From Arachis hypogaea (Eukaryota; Streptophyta; Magnoliopsida; Fabales; Fabaceae): 64,000 nt of DNA. The translations under genes and the position numbers were made by a program. The stretch lies in the NCBI RefSeq assembly GCF_003086295.3, contig NC_092050.1, positions 153,332,699 through 153,396,698 on the forward strand, given 5' to 3'. The notes below the pieces were generated by a model, which was not told the DNA's origin, made no database searches, and saw nothing but the letters and a program-made list of their open reading frames with translations. Positions 36,651 through 49,130 of the stretch are shown one piece after another (within the stretch, counting starts at the first letter, position 1; every line of letters starts with the position of its first letter).

Positions 36651-38347
36651 GAATCTGATGAGTCTCATGGCTGGAATTTGATGAATCTGACGAGTCTCAT
36701 GGCTCTAAAAATGAGTCTGCATGTTAAATGAGATGGCTACCAATGTCAGTTAACTAGAGCCACTGATTAGAACTAATAGGCCATTAAATATTTTGGTTGT
36801 GTGTCCATGTAAGCATTTCATATTTTGGGTTGTGATGTAGGATATATATATATGGATTAAGATGTTTTCATCTTCTGTATGGAATGCTTTGTGCATTTTT
36901 ATTAAGCATATTTCTCATGTAATTAATTAAGTGTTAGGGTGTGGACACAATATCATTAGTCAATAGGCAAATTAATTGTGCAGTCCTTTATGTTTGTAGT
37001 TCAGTTATTTCTTTAAAATTCAATAAAGTGAAGTAGCTCCTTTATGATGTTGAAATCTTTCATTCCACATTCTAGGTTATTGCTTCACCTATTAGCTTTT
37101 GGCAAGTAAATGTTTTATAGGATTTAGATGAATACATGTGCATGTATGCTTGAATGGTTATGCAATTTCTCTATATTCAACAATTTGTAACTGTTCCTTT
37201 GTCAACTGCTTTTAGACGGATTACTTATGTACATGTTGGCTAAATTAGTTAATTTAGCCTAAGTGACAAAATAGTATATTTTTTGTTTTAACTTTTTATA
37301 TTGATACTTTCTTTTATCTAGAGCTTTGTGGAGAATGTTTGATCCATGAAATGTTTATTCTGCTCGAGTTTAGAGATTTTGGCTTTATTTTTCACATGTT
37401 CCACTTTTCCTCTCAATTCAAAATTAAATTCCTAATCTAAATATATACATCATATCTCAATTTTGTGATAGGAATATTATTGATATTTTAATTTTCTTTG
37501 TCCCATATTAGTAAAATTAAAATCTATTTTCTAAGATATTTTTAGGAAGACAATACACATACACTTCATGCTTATTTTATGTTTGCTTTATTATTATATT
37601 TCAATTTATGCCACAAATTAATGATTATAAACTTATAAAATCAGTTGTTAATCACGACGACTATATTTTTCATTTTTTAAGTTTATTTAATGTTTTATGG
37701 TTTTTTAAATTGAATTAATTAATTTTTGAAACACATGATTAGATATATGGTAAATATTATGTTGGCATGATTATACCAAAAAAAAAAAGATAATTCAAAT
37801 TTTGAATTGGTATGGCTATAAAGAAAAATAATCTTAATAGTTAATTAGTAAAAAAAAAACTCAATAGTTACTTTTATTTTTATATTACAATAAATGTATT
37901 TATTTGTTTTTAAATTTAGTTAAAATTTGCCTTAAAAGTTGTCAATTGAAAAAGATAGTAAAAAGATACAAATTAATGTTAAATTATTTAAAGACATAGA
38001 TATTTTTTTTTGTTATAATTTTACAGAAAAACATATGACATATGGAAATAATTTAAATATATAACTAAAATGCGTTACTAATATTTTAGTTTCTATTTAC
38101 AATAAAAGTCTGCTTCAAGTAAATCGCATCATTGGCTTTAAGCCATGCTTCTTTTTAAAAAAATTATTCAAACGATAATATTTTGGTAAGTGTCGAATTT
38201 TATCATGTCTTTTGTTAAAAATGATATAATTGAGATATTGTTTATTTTTTTTAAGTAAATATATATTATACGTATTTTTAATAAAATAACAATAATTTTT
38301 TTTATAAACATAATCGAATAAAAGAATTTAGCAAATAGAGATCTTCT

Positions 38348-38376
38348 ACCCATGTATGGCACGGGTCTTCTGCTAA
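38348..38376 (+). mobile_element. Helitron-like 3' terminus
   Basis: A small hairpin ACCCATG...CACGGGT (38348-38366) is followed 10 bp later by CTAA, then T. This fits the Helitron 3' rule (GC-rich hairpin, then CTRR, insertion before T). In the right arm the same end (about 41595-41614, minus) keeps CTAG but has lost half of the hairpin. The 5' terminus was not located. Confidence 0.55.
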
Positions 38377-38641
38377 TATTATAGATTTATTGTTGACAAA
38401 GATTCCAAAGATGAAATACGTTTAAATATTCTGATATAAAAGACAATGCAAATTCAAAATGCAAAGAGATGATAGCAACAAGCCAACAACAACAAGAAAA
38501 ATTTTGTGCTATAACTACATCTACTAAGACTGCATGTTTTGAAATGGTTCTCAAACTTACTAAACTTTCTGAATAAAGTGAATATAGTCAAAACCTGTAA
38601 ATTATGACAAAATCTATACTCTATAACCTTTGTCAATTTTT

Positions 38642-39800
38642 GGCATACTACTGCTAATCTAATTTACGTTATTGAAATCACATTTCAATTTTGATTGTTA
38701 TTTTCCAGAGTTAATTAAGGATGACAGATTTCTGCAAAACATATAATGACTTGCAGGTCTAGCTATGCTGATATAAATAAAAGCTCCAACTTAAGGAACT
38801 AAGTGTAAGGTATAATTATATTTTTTTTCCGATCGGTATAAGTTTTGTAGTAGTGGGCATGTAGAAATCCAGTTATTTTACGCTAGGCCCTCAAATTCGT
38901 TATCTAGTGCAGAGTGTTGACTGCTCTAGTGCTCCCTCCAAACTTTTGATTGCTGACTTTCACTAAAAAATGTGGATAATAACATATCACTGTACGTTTT
39001 CTGCTTAAAATATATGATCATCGTTGACATGTACATGGGAGAAAAACTTAATGAATTTTAGATCCAATCTTACCTTCCCTCTGACCTATTCAACGTAGTT
39101 CCTATGAAATTGTCATGCAACCACTGGTCATTAATAATATACCAATGTACCATCATTTTCAGATGTACTAGACAATTAATACTAGCTCCTTTGGAACTGT
39201 AAAACTAAATGAAAAAAACATAAGTTAAAGTGAGCTTGTTAATAAGTGATATAATAAGGGAAAAACTTTTCCTTAATTTCTAGATAGATGCATGTCTTTC
39301 TTCCAACCTCAAGCAACATCTTTTTCGTTTTTTTTTCTTTACACAACAGAATACCATGGTTCTGAAAAACCGACCAGGCCTTAAGTTTTTAGTAAAGAAT
39401 AGATAGAAAAATAAATAGAAAATCGATTAATAAAAAATAGATACAGCTAATTAAACAAGTTTTTAGCAAATGCAGCCGCAGGCAACCCCCTTAGAAGTAA
39501 AAGCAGCCCAAAAAGAAGAAGCTATAATGTTGATGTACAATGTAGGCAAATGCAGAAAGCAGCCTACCATAGTTAATGAAACATTAAAACAATCCATTAA
39601 GAAGACCAGCTTTGGAAATGACTAGGCTTTTCATACCTTGTAAAGAATTTTAAATTAACCCCCCACCCCCAGAAACCAACCTCGTTGAACTGTCCATGTT
39701 GGTTCTGAAAGTGCCCTTCACAAAGGGGGATTCTTTTAAACAAGAAAAATAAGGGAAAAAAAAGAGAGAGTGAAAAAGAGGGTGCCATTATGGAAGTTGT
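38642..39800. other. Inverted-repeat spacer, 3' flank of the ROH1-like gene
   Basis: Unique sequence between the arm and the gene. It should include the 3' UTR on the minus strand. No other gene is recognised. Confidence 0.6.
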
Positions 39801-40985
39801 TTAGGAAGTGGGTATATTCAATTTGGCAGCTTGGTCCAACACATGAAGGAACTCAGTTCTGGTCCTGACAACTCTATGGAAGACCTCTCTAATCTGCAGC
39901 TGCAATGGCTCCAACCCTTCCTCCATCTTCCGGCATATATCAGCCAACTCCTCCACCTGCGCCTTAACTTCCTCCAATTTGTCCGCCTCCGCAGGGAACT
40001 GGAATGAGTCCGCAAAATCAAGGAGCCATTGCGCAATCTTCTCCATCTTCTGCATCTCCTCCAACAGCCCCACCGTGCCTTTCTTCTCCTTCTTCTTCCA
40101 CTCCTCGGAGATCCTCTCCTGAAGCGCAGTGATGGGCTGGGCCCAGCTCAAATTTCTAGGCATCTGGAAGTGGGTCCCAAGCCCATTCCTCTCCTGGCAT
40201 GGAAGCGCTGCAACCAATGTCCACAGAACGAAAACCAAAGCGGTGTTCATTATGAAAACAGGGAGGGCAAGGCCGGACGACTCGTTGCCACGTGGCGCTG
40301 CCAGGTTGGACGACATGGCGTGAATTTGCTTGACAGCAGACCAGTTCTTGGGCATGGTCCAGGAGAGGGAGCGGAAGGGAGCAGCGGCAGAGCGGTCCTT
40401 GTCCTTGTTGCCGCGACGGCCAAAGGAGCGGCTGCGCTCGGTGCCCTTGGTGATGCCGCCATCCTTGTCCTCGTGGAGCATGGCGCTGAGGAGAGCGGAG
40501 AGGGCCTTCTTGGCACGGCGGACCTGGCCGTCTCCGATGAGGGTCTGGTCAAGGGCAGAGAGGACGATTTCGGCGAGGCGCTGGATATTCCTGAGGGAAT
40601 CGATTCCGAGGGAGACGGCATTGCAGACGTCGAGAGACTTGATGATGCGATCAAGGAGCTCAGGGAGGAGCTTGTCAAGAGGTGGCTTAGCGATCTGGAA
40701 TGGGTCCCTTCCCATGAGGAGTACAGCCTTGAATTCTGCCTCGCAGCACAGAAACTCGTCTAGAAGCTTCCTCAGCCACCCGATGGACATGAATGCCTCC
40801 GGCTCATCCCTGCACGACAGTAGCTCCGCAAATCTCTCTGCTACCTGCCTCTGAAATAGCTCCATCTCCTCACACTCCATGTCGTGGGTGCCGTCCATTG
40901 ACATCGATATCACTTGGTTCCTTCTAATGCTTATTCTCCCCAGGAACGATCCTTGGTTGTGGTTGTTTTCGGTCGTCGCAGGCAT
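39801..40985 (-). CDS. ROH1/BPS1-like protein (DUF793 family)
   Basis: A single-exon, 394-residue gene from ATG at 40985 to the stop at 39801. It matches the plant ROH1 family (DUF793; relatives of BYPASS1). In Arabidopsis, ROH1 proteins bind Exo70 subunits of the exocyst and act in secretion, for example of seed-coat mucilage. Visible features: the N-terminal conserved block SFLGRISIRRNQV (about residues 13-25); a long helical first half with the FQRQVAERF and GWLRKLLDEFLCCE motifs; a basic, Ser/Arg-rich linker (about 180-215); a hydrophobic segment ALPVFIMNTALVFVLWTLVAA (about 240-260) that could contact membrane; and a C-terminal coiled helical part. No stop or frameshift is seen. It is the only clearly intact host gene here and sits in the spacer of the giant inverted repeat. 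GC-rich codons contrast with AT-rich flanks. The 244-codon antisense frame is a shadow. Confidence 0.9.
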   Translation of the reverse strand: MPATTENNHNQGSFLGRISIRRNQVISMSMDGTHDMECEEMELFQRQVAERFAELLSCRDEPEAFMSIGWLRKLLDEFLCCEAEFKAVLLMGRDPFQIAKPPLDKLLPELLDRIIKSLDVCNAVSLGIDSLRNIQRLAEIVLSALDQTLIGDGQVRRAKKALSALLSAMLHEDKDGGITKGTERSRSFGRRGNKDKDRSAAAPFRSLSWTMPKNWSAVKQIHAMSSNLAAPRGNESSGLALPVFIMNTALVFVLWTLVAALPCQERNGLGTHFQMPRNLSWAQPITALQERISEEWKKKEKKGTVGLLEEMQKMEKIAQWLLDFADSFQFPAEADKLEEVKAQVEELADICRKMEEGLEPLQLQIREVFHRVVRTRTEFLHVLDQAAKLNIPTS

Positions 40986-41091
40986 CTTCTTCTTCTTCTT
41001 CTGGAATCAATAAGGGGAGAAACTGAAAGAGAAACAGAAAGGAGGAAAGAAATAAGATTAGAGGTGTAAAGGAGAAGAGAGAACGCGGGAG

Positions 41092-41099
41092 TTATATAA
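41092..41099 (-). promoter_or_regulatory. TATA box of the ROH1-like gene
   Basis: TTTATATAAC on the minus strand lies 107 bp before the ATG, followed by a CT-rich leader. The spacing predicts a leader of about 75 nt. The arm of the inverted repeat begins about 235 bp further upstream, so the upstream promoter is mostly repeat-arm sequence. Confidence 0.65.
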
Positions 41100-41263
41100 A
41101 TGGCCTATTTTTATGGTCAGAGGGAGTGCTGTCGTAGGACAAGACCGTTTCTCTTTTCTTTTTTTCTTATTTCTTTTCTGTTTTTGGGTCTACGCTGATT
41201 CGGTATTCTCTCATCTTCTTTCCGCAATGCCCTTCCTTTCTCTTCCTTTTTACATGGAAAGAG

Positions 41264-41267
<4 letters not shown>

Positions 41268-41314
<47 letters not shown>
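41268..41314. repeat. (TA)n microsatellite in the ROH1-like promoter region
   Basis: Uninterrupted TA run of about 46 bp, between the TATA box and the inner edge of the right arm (41334). Confidence 0.95.
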
Positions 41315-41318
<4 letters not shown>

Positions 41319-43475
41319 CGAAATTGATTCCCTCAAAGATTGACAAAAGTTATAGAGTAGAAATTTTGTCACGATTTACAGGTTTTGACTATATTCACTT
41401 TGTTAAGCAAGTTTGGTAAGTTTGAGAACCATTTCAAAACATGCAGCCTTAGTGGATGTAGTTATAGCACAAAATTTCTCTTGTTGTTGTTGGTTTGTTG
41501 CTATAATCTCTTTGCATTTTAAATTTATCTTTCATATCAGAATATCTAAACGTGTTTCCTCTTTGAAATCTTTGCCAACAATGAATCTATAATACTAGCA
41601 GATGGCACGGGTGGAAGATCTCTATTTGCTAAATTTTTTTATTCAATTATGTTTATAAAAAAATTTTATTATTATTCTATTAAAAAAATACGTGTAATAT
41701 ATATTGACTTAAAAAATATAAATAATATCTCAATTATATCATTTTTAACAAAAGACACGATAAAATTTGACACTTACTAAAATATTATGGTTTGAATAAT
41801 TTTTTTAAAAAGAGGCATGGCTTAAAGCCAATGACGCATTTAACTTGAAGAAGACTTTTATTGTAAATAGAAACTAAAATATTAGTAACGCATTTTAGTT
41901 ATGTATTTAGATTATTTCCATATGTCATATGTTTTCCTATAAAATTATAACAAGAGAAGTACCTATGTCTTTAAATAATTTAACATTAATTTGTATCTTT
42001 TTACTATCTTTTTCAATTGACAACTTTTAAGGCAAATTTTAACTAAATTTAAAAACAAATGAATACATTTATTGTAATATAAAAATAAAGTAACTATTGA
42101 GTTTTTTTTTACTAATTAACTATTAAGATTATTTTTCTTTATAGCCATACCAATTCGAAATTTGAATTATCTTTTTATTTTGGTATAATTATGCCAACAT
42201 TATATTTACCATATACCTAATTATGTGTTTTAAAAATTAATTAATTCAATTTAATAAAATATTAAATAAACATAAAAAATGAAAAATATAGTCGTCATGA
42301 TTAACAACTGATTTTATAAGTTTATAATCATTAGTTTCTGGCATAAATTGAAATATAATAATAAAGCAAACATAAAATAAACATGAAGTGCATACGTATT
42401 GTCTTCTTAAGAATATCTTAGAAAATAAATTTTAATTTTATTAATACGGGACAAAGAAAATTAAAATATCAATAATATCCCTATCACAAAATTAAAATAT
42501 AATGTATATATTTATATTAGGAATTTAATCGTGAACTGAGAGCAAAAGTGGAACATGTGAAAAATAAAGGCAAAACTTTTAAACTCGAGCAGAATAAATA
42601 TTTCATGAATCAAATATTCTCCACAAAACTCTAGTAAAATTAAAAGAAAGTATCAATATAAAAAGTTAAAACAAAAAATATACTATTTTGTCACTTAGTC
42701 TAAATTAACAAATTTGGCCAACATGTACCCAAGTAATCCGTCTAAAAGATCGTTAACAAAGGATCAGTTACAAATTTTTGGAAATATAGAGAAATTGCAT
42801 AACAATTCAAGCACACTTGCACATGCATTCATCTAAATCCTATAAAACATTTACTTGCCAAAAGCAAATAGGTGAAGCAATAACCTAAAATGTGGAATGA
42901 AAGATTTCAACATCATAAAGGAACTACATCACTTTATTGAATTTTAAAGAAATACTGAACTACAAATATAAAGAACTGCATAATTAATTTGTCTACCGAC
43001 TAATGATATTGTGTCCACACCCTAACATTTAATTAATTACATGAAAAATAAGTCCAATAAAAATGCACAAATCATTCTACATAGAAGATGAAAACATCTT
43101 AATCCATACATCTCCTACATCACAGTTCAAAATATGAAATGCTTATATGGACACAACTAAAATATGTAATGCCCTATTAGTCATAATCAGTGGCTCTAGT
43201 TTAATGGCATGGACAGCCATGAGAATCATCAGATTCATCAAATTCTAGCATCAAGGATCTTCTCAACCTCTTCAAGAAAAGATGCTCCTCTTTCCTCAAC
43301 AAAACATTATTTAAGACCAACCACATACACCTAATTTAAAAAAAATGCATGAAAATTGAAACCAAATTATAGAGATAATTACAAATAGCCGTAGTCAAAA
43401 GAATCCAAAAATAAAAGTCAATACTCTTTCAGAAAAATAATTTAACATTACTCACCTCCTAACTTTCATCAACTT

Positions 43476-46273
43476 TGTAACACCCTACCACACAGAGCTT
43501 TACGCTTAAGTCGTAAAACAGAGGTGGTGTGGTATTACGACCTCTAAAATAAAATGTATATATATAATAGCAGAAGAATTATAATATGATAGGAGCCTTG
43601 AAGAATAGAGGAAATAGAAATCACGAAATAAAAGCGCAACACTCGAGAAACGAGTTAACTTGCGTGCTAAGAAAGCTACCGCTGTCAAGTGTAAAGTAAC
43701 CCAAAACAGAAACAGAGAGTCAAAGATACAAAATAACGAGCTCCTGACTCAGCCTGCGAAGTCAAGACTGGCCGGAGAATATACACACATATATACATAT
43801 ATATACATACACAAAACCCAAATGTACATAAACAAAATCCTGCCTCTCCATACACCTCTAGGAGGATAAAAAAGAATAAGTTATGTGGAGAGAAAGCTAA
43901 GTACATATATATACACCATAGCATAACAAAATAACCCAGTAACCACTCCGCTTCAAGGGTCCAGACGCCTAACGAGATGCCTCTCGACCTGCATCTGAAA
44001 AACAACAACATAGTATGGAATGAGAATCGGAGGTTCTCAGTATGGTAAAGGTGCCACACACATAATATATAAGGTCCTGGGAATGCCAGAGGCAATCCTA
44101 GAACGTCGACACTCAGATTATAGAGCTTAAAGTATTAAACAGAAGCCATAAAAGGTGATTTTCTAAGAATATTTAAACCTAACTTAACCTTAAATCTAAG
44201 TTTCATACTGCCATTTCTCCATACCTCCAACTCCATCATGTATTTTCACAAACAAATAGATAGATAAAGGCAAGCACAAGAAGGTTACAAATACACATTT
44301 AATATGGCAAGTACATATAGGCACACCCAATTAAAGCACAAGCAAGTAATTCAAGTAATATGCAGATGATACATGCCTGTCCTATGGCTGATGAGGCTCA
44401 TCTGTCGGTTATCCAGCCAACCCGACAAGTCTGAATTGTCCTTAGACTGTCTCCTGACGTGCATCCCCAAGAGTCTATGCATAGCTTTATCTCAAATAAT
44501 CAATATTACTCAATGGGGGTAACATTCCCGGGAATTTATATAGTGCCCGGTCATACTTACGTCGTAGGGTCAACAGAGTATCGAGTTTTCAACCTGGTAC
44601 ACGTGGTGGCAAGCCACGGCACTTAATCCAGGGAACCTCGTATCTCAGATCATTAAATTATTCAAGCCATATAAATAATTCAATTATAATTCATCAACAT
44701 CCACATCATTCTCAATCGCATCTCATTTATTATCATACATCAATCATATTCAATCCTTATCTTTCATTATCACATCTCCCATTCCGTCCATCAATAGTTT
44801 CGATTCAAAACATAATTCATTCTTTTCTAAATGAATCAAACTTAAAATATGCTCATTTTCTTAATAACTCAAAATCAAACCATATAACCTTTGAATCTAA
44901 ATCTTTTTAAATAATCATCTAAACAAAATCTCTAATTTTTATAAAATTTCGGCAGCATCTCCTCTAAAACTCGGACTTTGCCACCCTTTTCGGGTCCAAA
45001 CCTGCATTCTTTCCAATTCAACATACCCTTCCTCATCATCATAACAATCACCACAATAAATCTACCTCAGATCAACAATTATACTGATACAATATTTAAA
45101 TCCAACAACCAAAATTTAACTAAAACTCAAAGTTCACAAATCCTAGGCTTTTAACACAAAATACCTCATTTTTCATTCAAAAATTTCTATTCCAATTATT
45201 TTCAAACCTATTACCACCAATCCAAATTGCCAACAATAATCCTCAACAAGCTCCATATCTTTTCATCAATCATCATTCAACCAAACCAAAATATAGCCAT
45301 ATAATCAACAATTCAATCACATATCCTTTCAAAGATCCAACTAGCAACCAATATCATCTTACAAACAAATCACCAAACCAAATCAAGCATATTCATCAAC
45401 CCATTACTAAATATTAAATATACACCTGCATTCCAACTTATCCTATGATCATTTAGCCTAAATTTTCACAGAACATTATATATTAAATGCAAGAAACTTA
45501 AATCATACCTTAGCCGATTCCCAAATATTATTCCAAGACAATTTTCTTAAAGAACACAGCCCTCAAAACCTCAACTAATCCGCTTCCTCCAACTTTCAGT
45601 ATTCACAATTTCGAGCTCCAATTATTTATTTTCAACCTAATACACATTCATAACACATATATATCCAATTTAATACTCAAAGCTCAAATTCAATTAAATT
45701 AAAATAAAATTATCGTATCCTCACCTTACCCAAACTTCACATAAGTAAGAGTGAACATTTTTCTCAAGCTAATTGGATCCTAAATCATCAAAGAACAAAG
45801 AAATTCAATATCTCTACTAATTTTCCAAAAATTGGGGAAGAAGAGGCTGAGATAAAATAGAGGGTTACCTATAAAATTGTTCCGGTAGAAACGTAGAGCT
45901 CGACGTGGTGAACGCGTGGCCGCAAACGGTGCGGCGATTAGAGCTCGGACGAAGAAGTTACGGGACTTTGAGTTTTACCGTAAGGGTTCGCATGGCTTCT
46001 CTTCTCCTTATTATGCTTCAACGTGATTCTGCTGATTGAGGAAGAAGAGAGGTTTTAATTCATTTAGTTGCTGGGCTGGTTGGGCCCACAGGTCCGGTTT
46101 GGACCCGGTTCAATCGGTTCGGCCCAATCTTAGACCGATTTTTTCGAAATTAGTGTCAAAATTCTCGTTTCGATGAGCTCTACCCTAATTTGATATAATA
46201 TTCGCGTTTCTAATCTTCCTTATTAAAAGTTAATTTATTGACTAATTATCTACTAATTTAACCGGGATTTACA
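43476..46273 (-). mobile_element. Solo LTR of a Gypsy-type retrotransposon
   Basis: It starts TGTAACACCC and ends GGGATTTACA. The 5-bp target duplication AACTT lies at 43471-43475 and 46274-46278. The left arm of the inverted repeat (near 36410) keeps the unoccupied site with a single AAGTT, which confirms the borders. There are no internal domains, so it is an LTR-LTR recombination product. It shares a block (about 44950-44996) with the LTR at 1-3654 in opposite orientation. Confidence 0.93.
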
Positions 46274-46733
46274 AACTTCATCACATGAATTTTTAAAATG
46301 ATCTAATTCATTTAACTTGTCTCTCACAGCATGAAGAGACTTTCTCTTGAGAGGACACTATTATAGCACACAAGAGAATAGTTTGAATTTAAACAGGCTC
46401 AAAAAAAGGGGACAAAAAGTAATAAAATAATAAACTGCTATAAATTTTATACCCTAACCTAATATTAGGAGAGAAATACAGCACATATAAAATAGAGCAA
46501 CTGCTCAGATCGAAGAATGAAAAGGACAGACTTGAAACCCTATACCCTAACCTAATATTAGGAGAGAAATATTGCAAAGAGGTATGAAAAATAATACGTA
46601 AATCAAGACGGCTCTCTCTAAACCCTAACCTAATGCATAGATAAAGAGAGAGAAGAGAAAGAGAATAAAAACAACTAACATGAGGTCAGTATATGGATAA
46701 AAGTAAGAATCAAAACAGAAAAGTCTATGCATA

Positions 46734-49130
46734 AATCTAGAGGATGACAGGCTTAGGTAATGAGCACACCTTTTTGTTTAAATATCATGATTTTAGTAGG
46801 CTTCTTATACAATTAGATTTCTAATGAAAAAATATATCATATTCCAATAAAAATATCCACAAGCTAATTATTTATTTAACTAAATTCCTAAGAAGAGATA
46901 GGACATCAATAAACTTGAAAAATTATGCTAAAAGGAAAACAATAAAATATACAATCAAGGAATTAAGAGATAAACAAAAGAGTAACAAATAAGGATAAAC
47001 TACTTACTAAATTTATTCCAATAATGAGAAAAATAAAATATGTATTTATAAAGTAACTAATCAAGAATATAAAATACTAAAATAAATTTATTAACTTATT
47101 TTTTACACACCTATGAGCTTTCATATATCAGAAAAAATAAAGACTATAAACCCACTTAAAAGAACACGCAAAAATAATTTATATAAAAGTAAGCAAGTAG
47201 TTGTATTAAAAAAATATTTATGATACCTATAAAATCAACATGGACATCATATAAAAATAATAATCCCTATTATTTACCCCACAGAAACAGAAAACAAAAA
47301 CAGGAAAGGTTCAATCAAGGATTAAAAAAATAAACAAAAGAGAGTAACATATAAGGATAACCTTACTAATTTGATTTTAGAAAATACAGCAATGAAATAT
47401 AGAATATTCCACTTTTTTACCATAGAAGTTTTTTGAAATTAAATGCATAAAAATGTATCACTTGTAAGAATGTTTTAAAAATTCTCTAAAAACAAACATT
47501 AAAAAACACAAAAAAAATATAATCAGTGTTAATTAAAATTAAAAAAATAAAAGCAAGAAAATTATATTTGACTCTCAATTCTTTTGAGTACAAAATTTTA
47601 AAAGAAGAAAAATAACAAAAATATTGATGATAATTGTAAAATCAACATAGATCTCATATACAAATAACAATCCTCATTAAAAGAAAAAAAATAAAAAGAC
47701 AAAAATCTAAATCTGACTATAAATTTTTTTCAGTACAAAAAATCAGAAAAGAAAAAATATTCATGATACTTATAAAACCAACATGGAGCTCATATATTAA
47801 TAATAATCCCAAGTCTTTACTCCCACAAAAACAGAAAAGAAGAAAATGGATCATTCAATCAAGAAATAAAGAAATAAATAAAAGAGAGTAAAGCCAACAG
47901 AAAAAAAAAAAACAAAAAATAACTCTAAAGAAGGAGAAGATATCAAATAAAAGCCAGCATATTATAAAATTCACAACAACAGTATTAATTATACAAATGA
48001 AATTCGGTTACTAAGTTAAAAAACAAAATTTTAATTAGAAGAAAAAAATAAAAAGGCAAAAATATAAATCTAAGTATGAATTCCTTTCACTGCAAAAATC
48101 AAAAAAAGAAAAATATGTATGATACTTATAAAATCAACATGGAACTGATATATTAATAACAATTCTGAGTATTTACTCTGCAGAAACAGAAAAAAAAAGA
48201 TCATTCAATAAAAAAATAAAAAAGTAAACAAAACAGAATAAGGCCCATAAAAAATAACAAAAAAATAACCTTAAACATACAGAAGATATCAAATAAAGGC
48301 CAAGATATTAGTCATCTCCTGTGTATGCATGAATTTTGTATAAAATGACTAATTTGTGATTTTAAAATTCTGAAAAATAGCTTATCTTTTCTTAATTTTT
48401 AAACCTTAGTAATTTTTTTAATTAAAAGAATCAAAGCAAGATGCATCATGCACAATAAAGCATAAGATAACCAGCAACATGCATTCAAAATTAGCATACT
48501 ATAGCGAAAAAAAAAAGTAAAGACACTGAAAAATGATTTACCCTTTCGCACGAAGAAACCACTAAGTTGCCTCTTTGATTTATTAGGGTATTTTGACACC
48601 TTTTTACTTTCCATCTTTTCCATTATCTTTAAAGACACTCATTCCTTAGCTTTCTTAGTCCCACCAAACCTGACAACACATAAACATCACCAAATAGCAC
48701 ATGAGACACCCAAATATAAATATTTAATACTTTAAATTTCATATAAAAATAAGGAAGTAGTAGTATAACTTAACTTGCCCAAAAAGCCTTTTCTCCCAAG
48801 CCAAGAGCTGCTCCACAATTAAAGAACAGGTGAGTCAGGAAAAAAAATATATATAAATAGCATCCAAGTAAAACTCAAGTGGTGTACAATTATGTATATA
48901 AGGGTATGTCGATTACCACATTCACAACAGCAGCGCTTATTATACTAATCAAATATGGCTACTAACCTACCACACGTAGCGCTAATCAAAATAAAAAAAA
49001 AACGTAAAAAATTAAAATTGACTCTCAATTCATGTGTGCGCAAAATTTCAGAAAAAGAAAAATGAAATCAAATGTTCATGATACTTGTCAAATCAACATG
49101 GATCTCAAATTCTTACTAATTTTATACAAA
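46734..49130. repeat. Right-arm-specific block with diverged tandem units
   Basis: The phrase GATAC(C/T)TATAAAATCAACATGGA(C/G).TCAT recurs near 47229, 47635, 47765, 48120 and 49078, and again in shared sequence at 49258. Each is followed by A-rich sequence and an AACAGAAA...CAATCAAG stretch. These are multiple diverged copies of a few-hundred-bp unit, whereas the left arm keeps about one. Confidence 0.6.

Larger units (their letters stand above)
31873..38641 (+). repeat. Left arm of a giant inverted repeat
   Basis: Its reverse complement recurs at 41334-52736. Matches checked by eye include the outer edge (ATTTTATCTTAACTAA), 32100-32340 versus 52260-52520, 33270-33340 versus 51230-51300, 34315-34521 versus 50036-50227, 34730-34830 versus 49770-49860, 36000-36430 versus 46280-46700, and 38100-38641 versus 41334-41870. 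Many substitutions and small indels show an old duplication, not an assembly copy. It contains no intact gene. It lacks about 2.4 kb present in the right arm and holds a truncated LTR at that point (35472-35955). Confidence 0.9.

Noticed and set aside
40029..40763. 244-codon plus-strand frame
   Set aside because: Lies antisense within the ROH1-like gene, with no domain or promoter; a by-product of its GC-rich codons.
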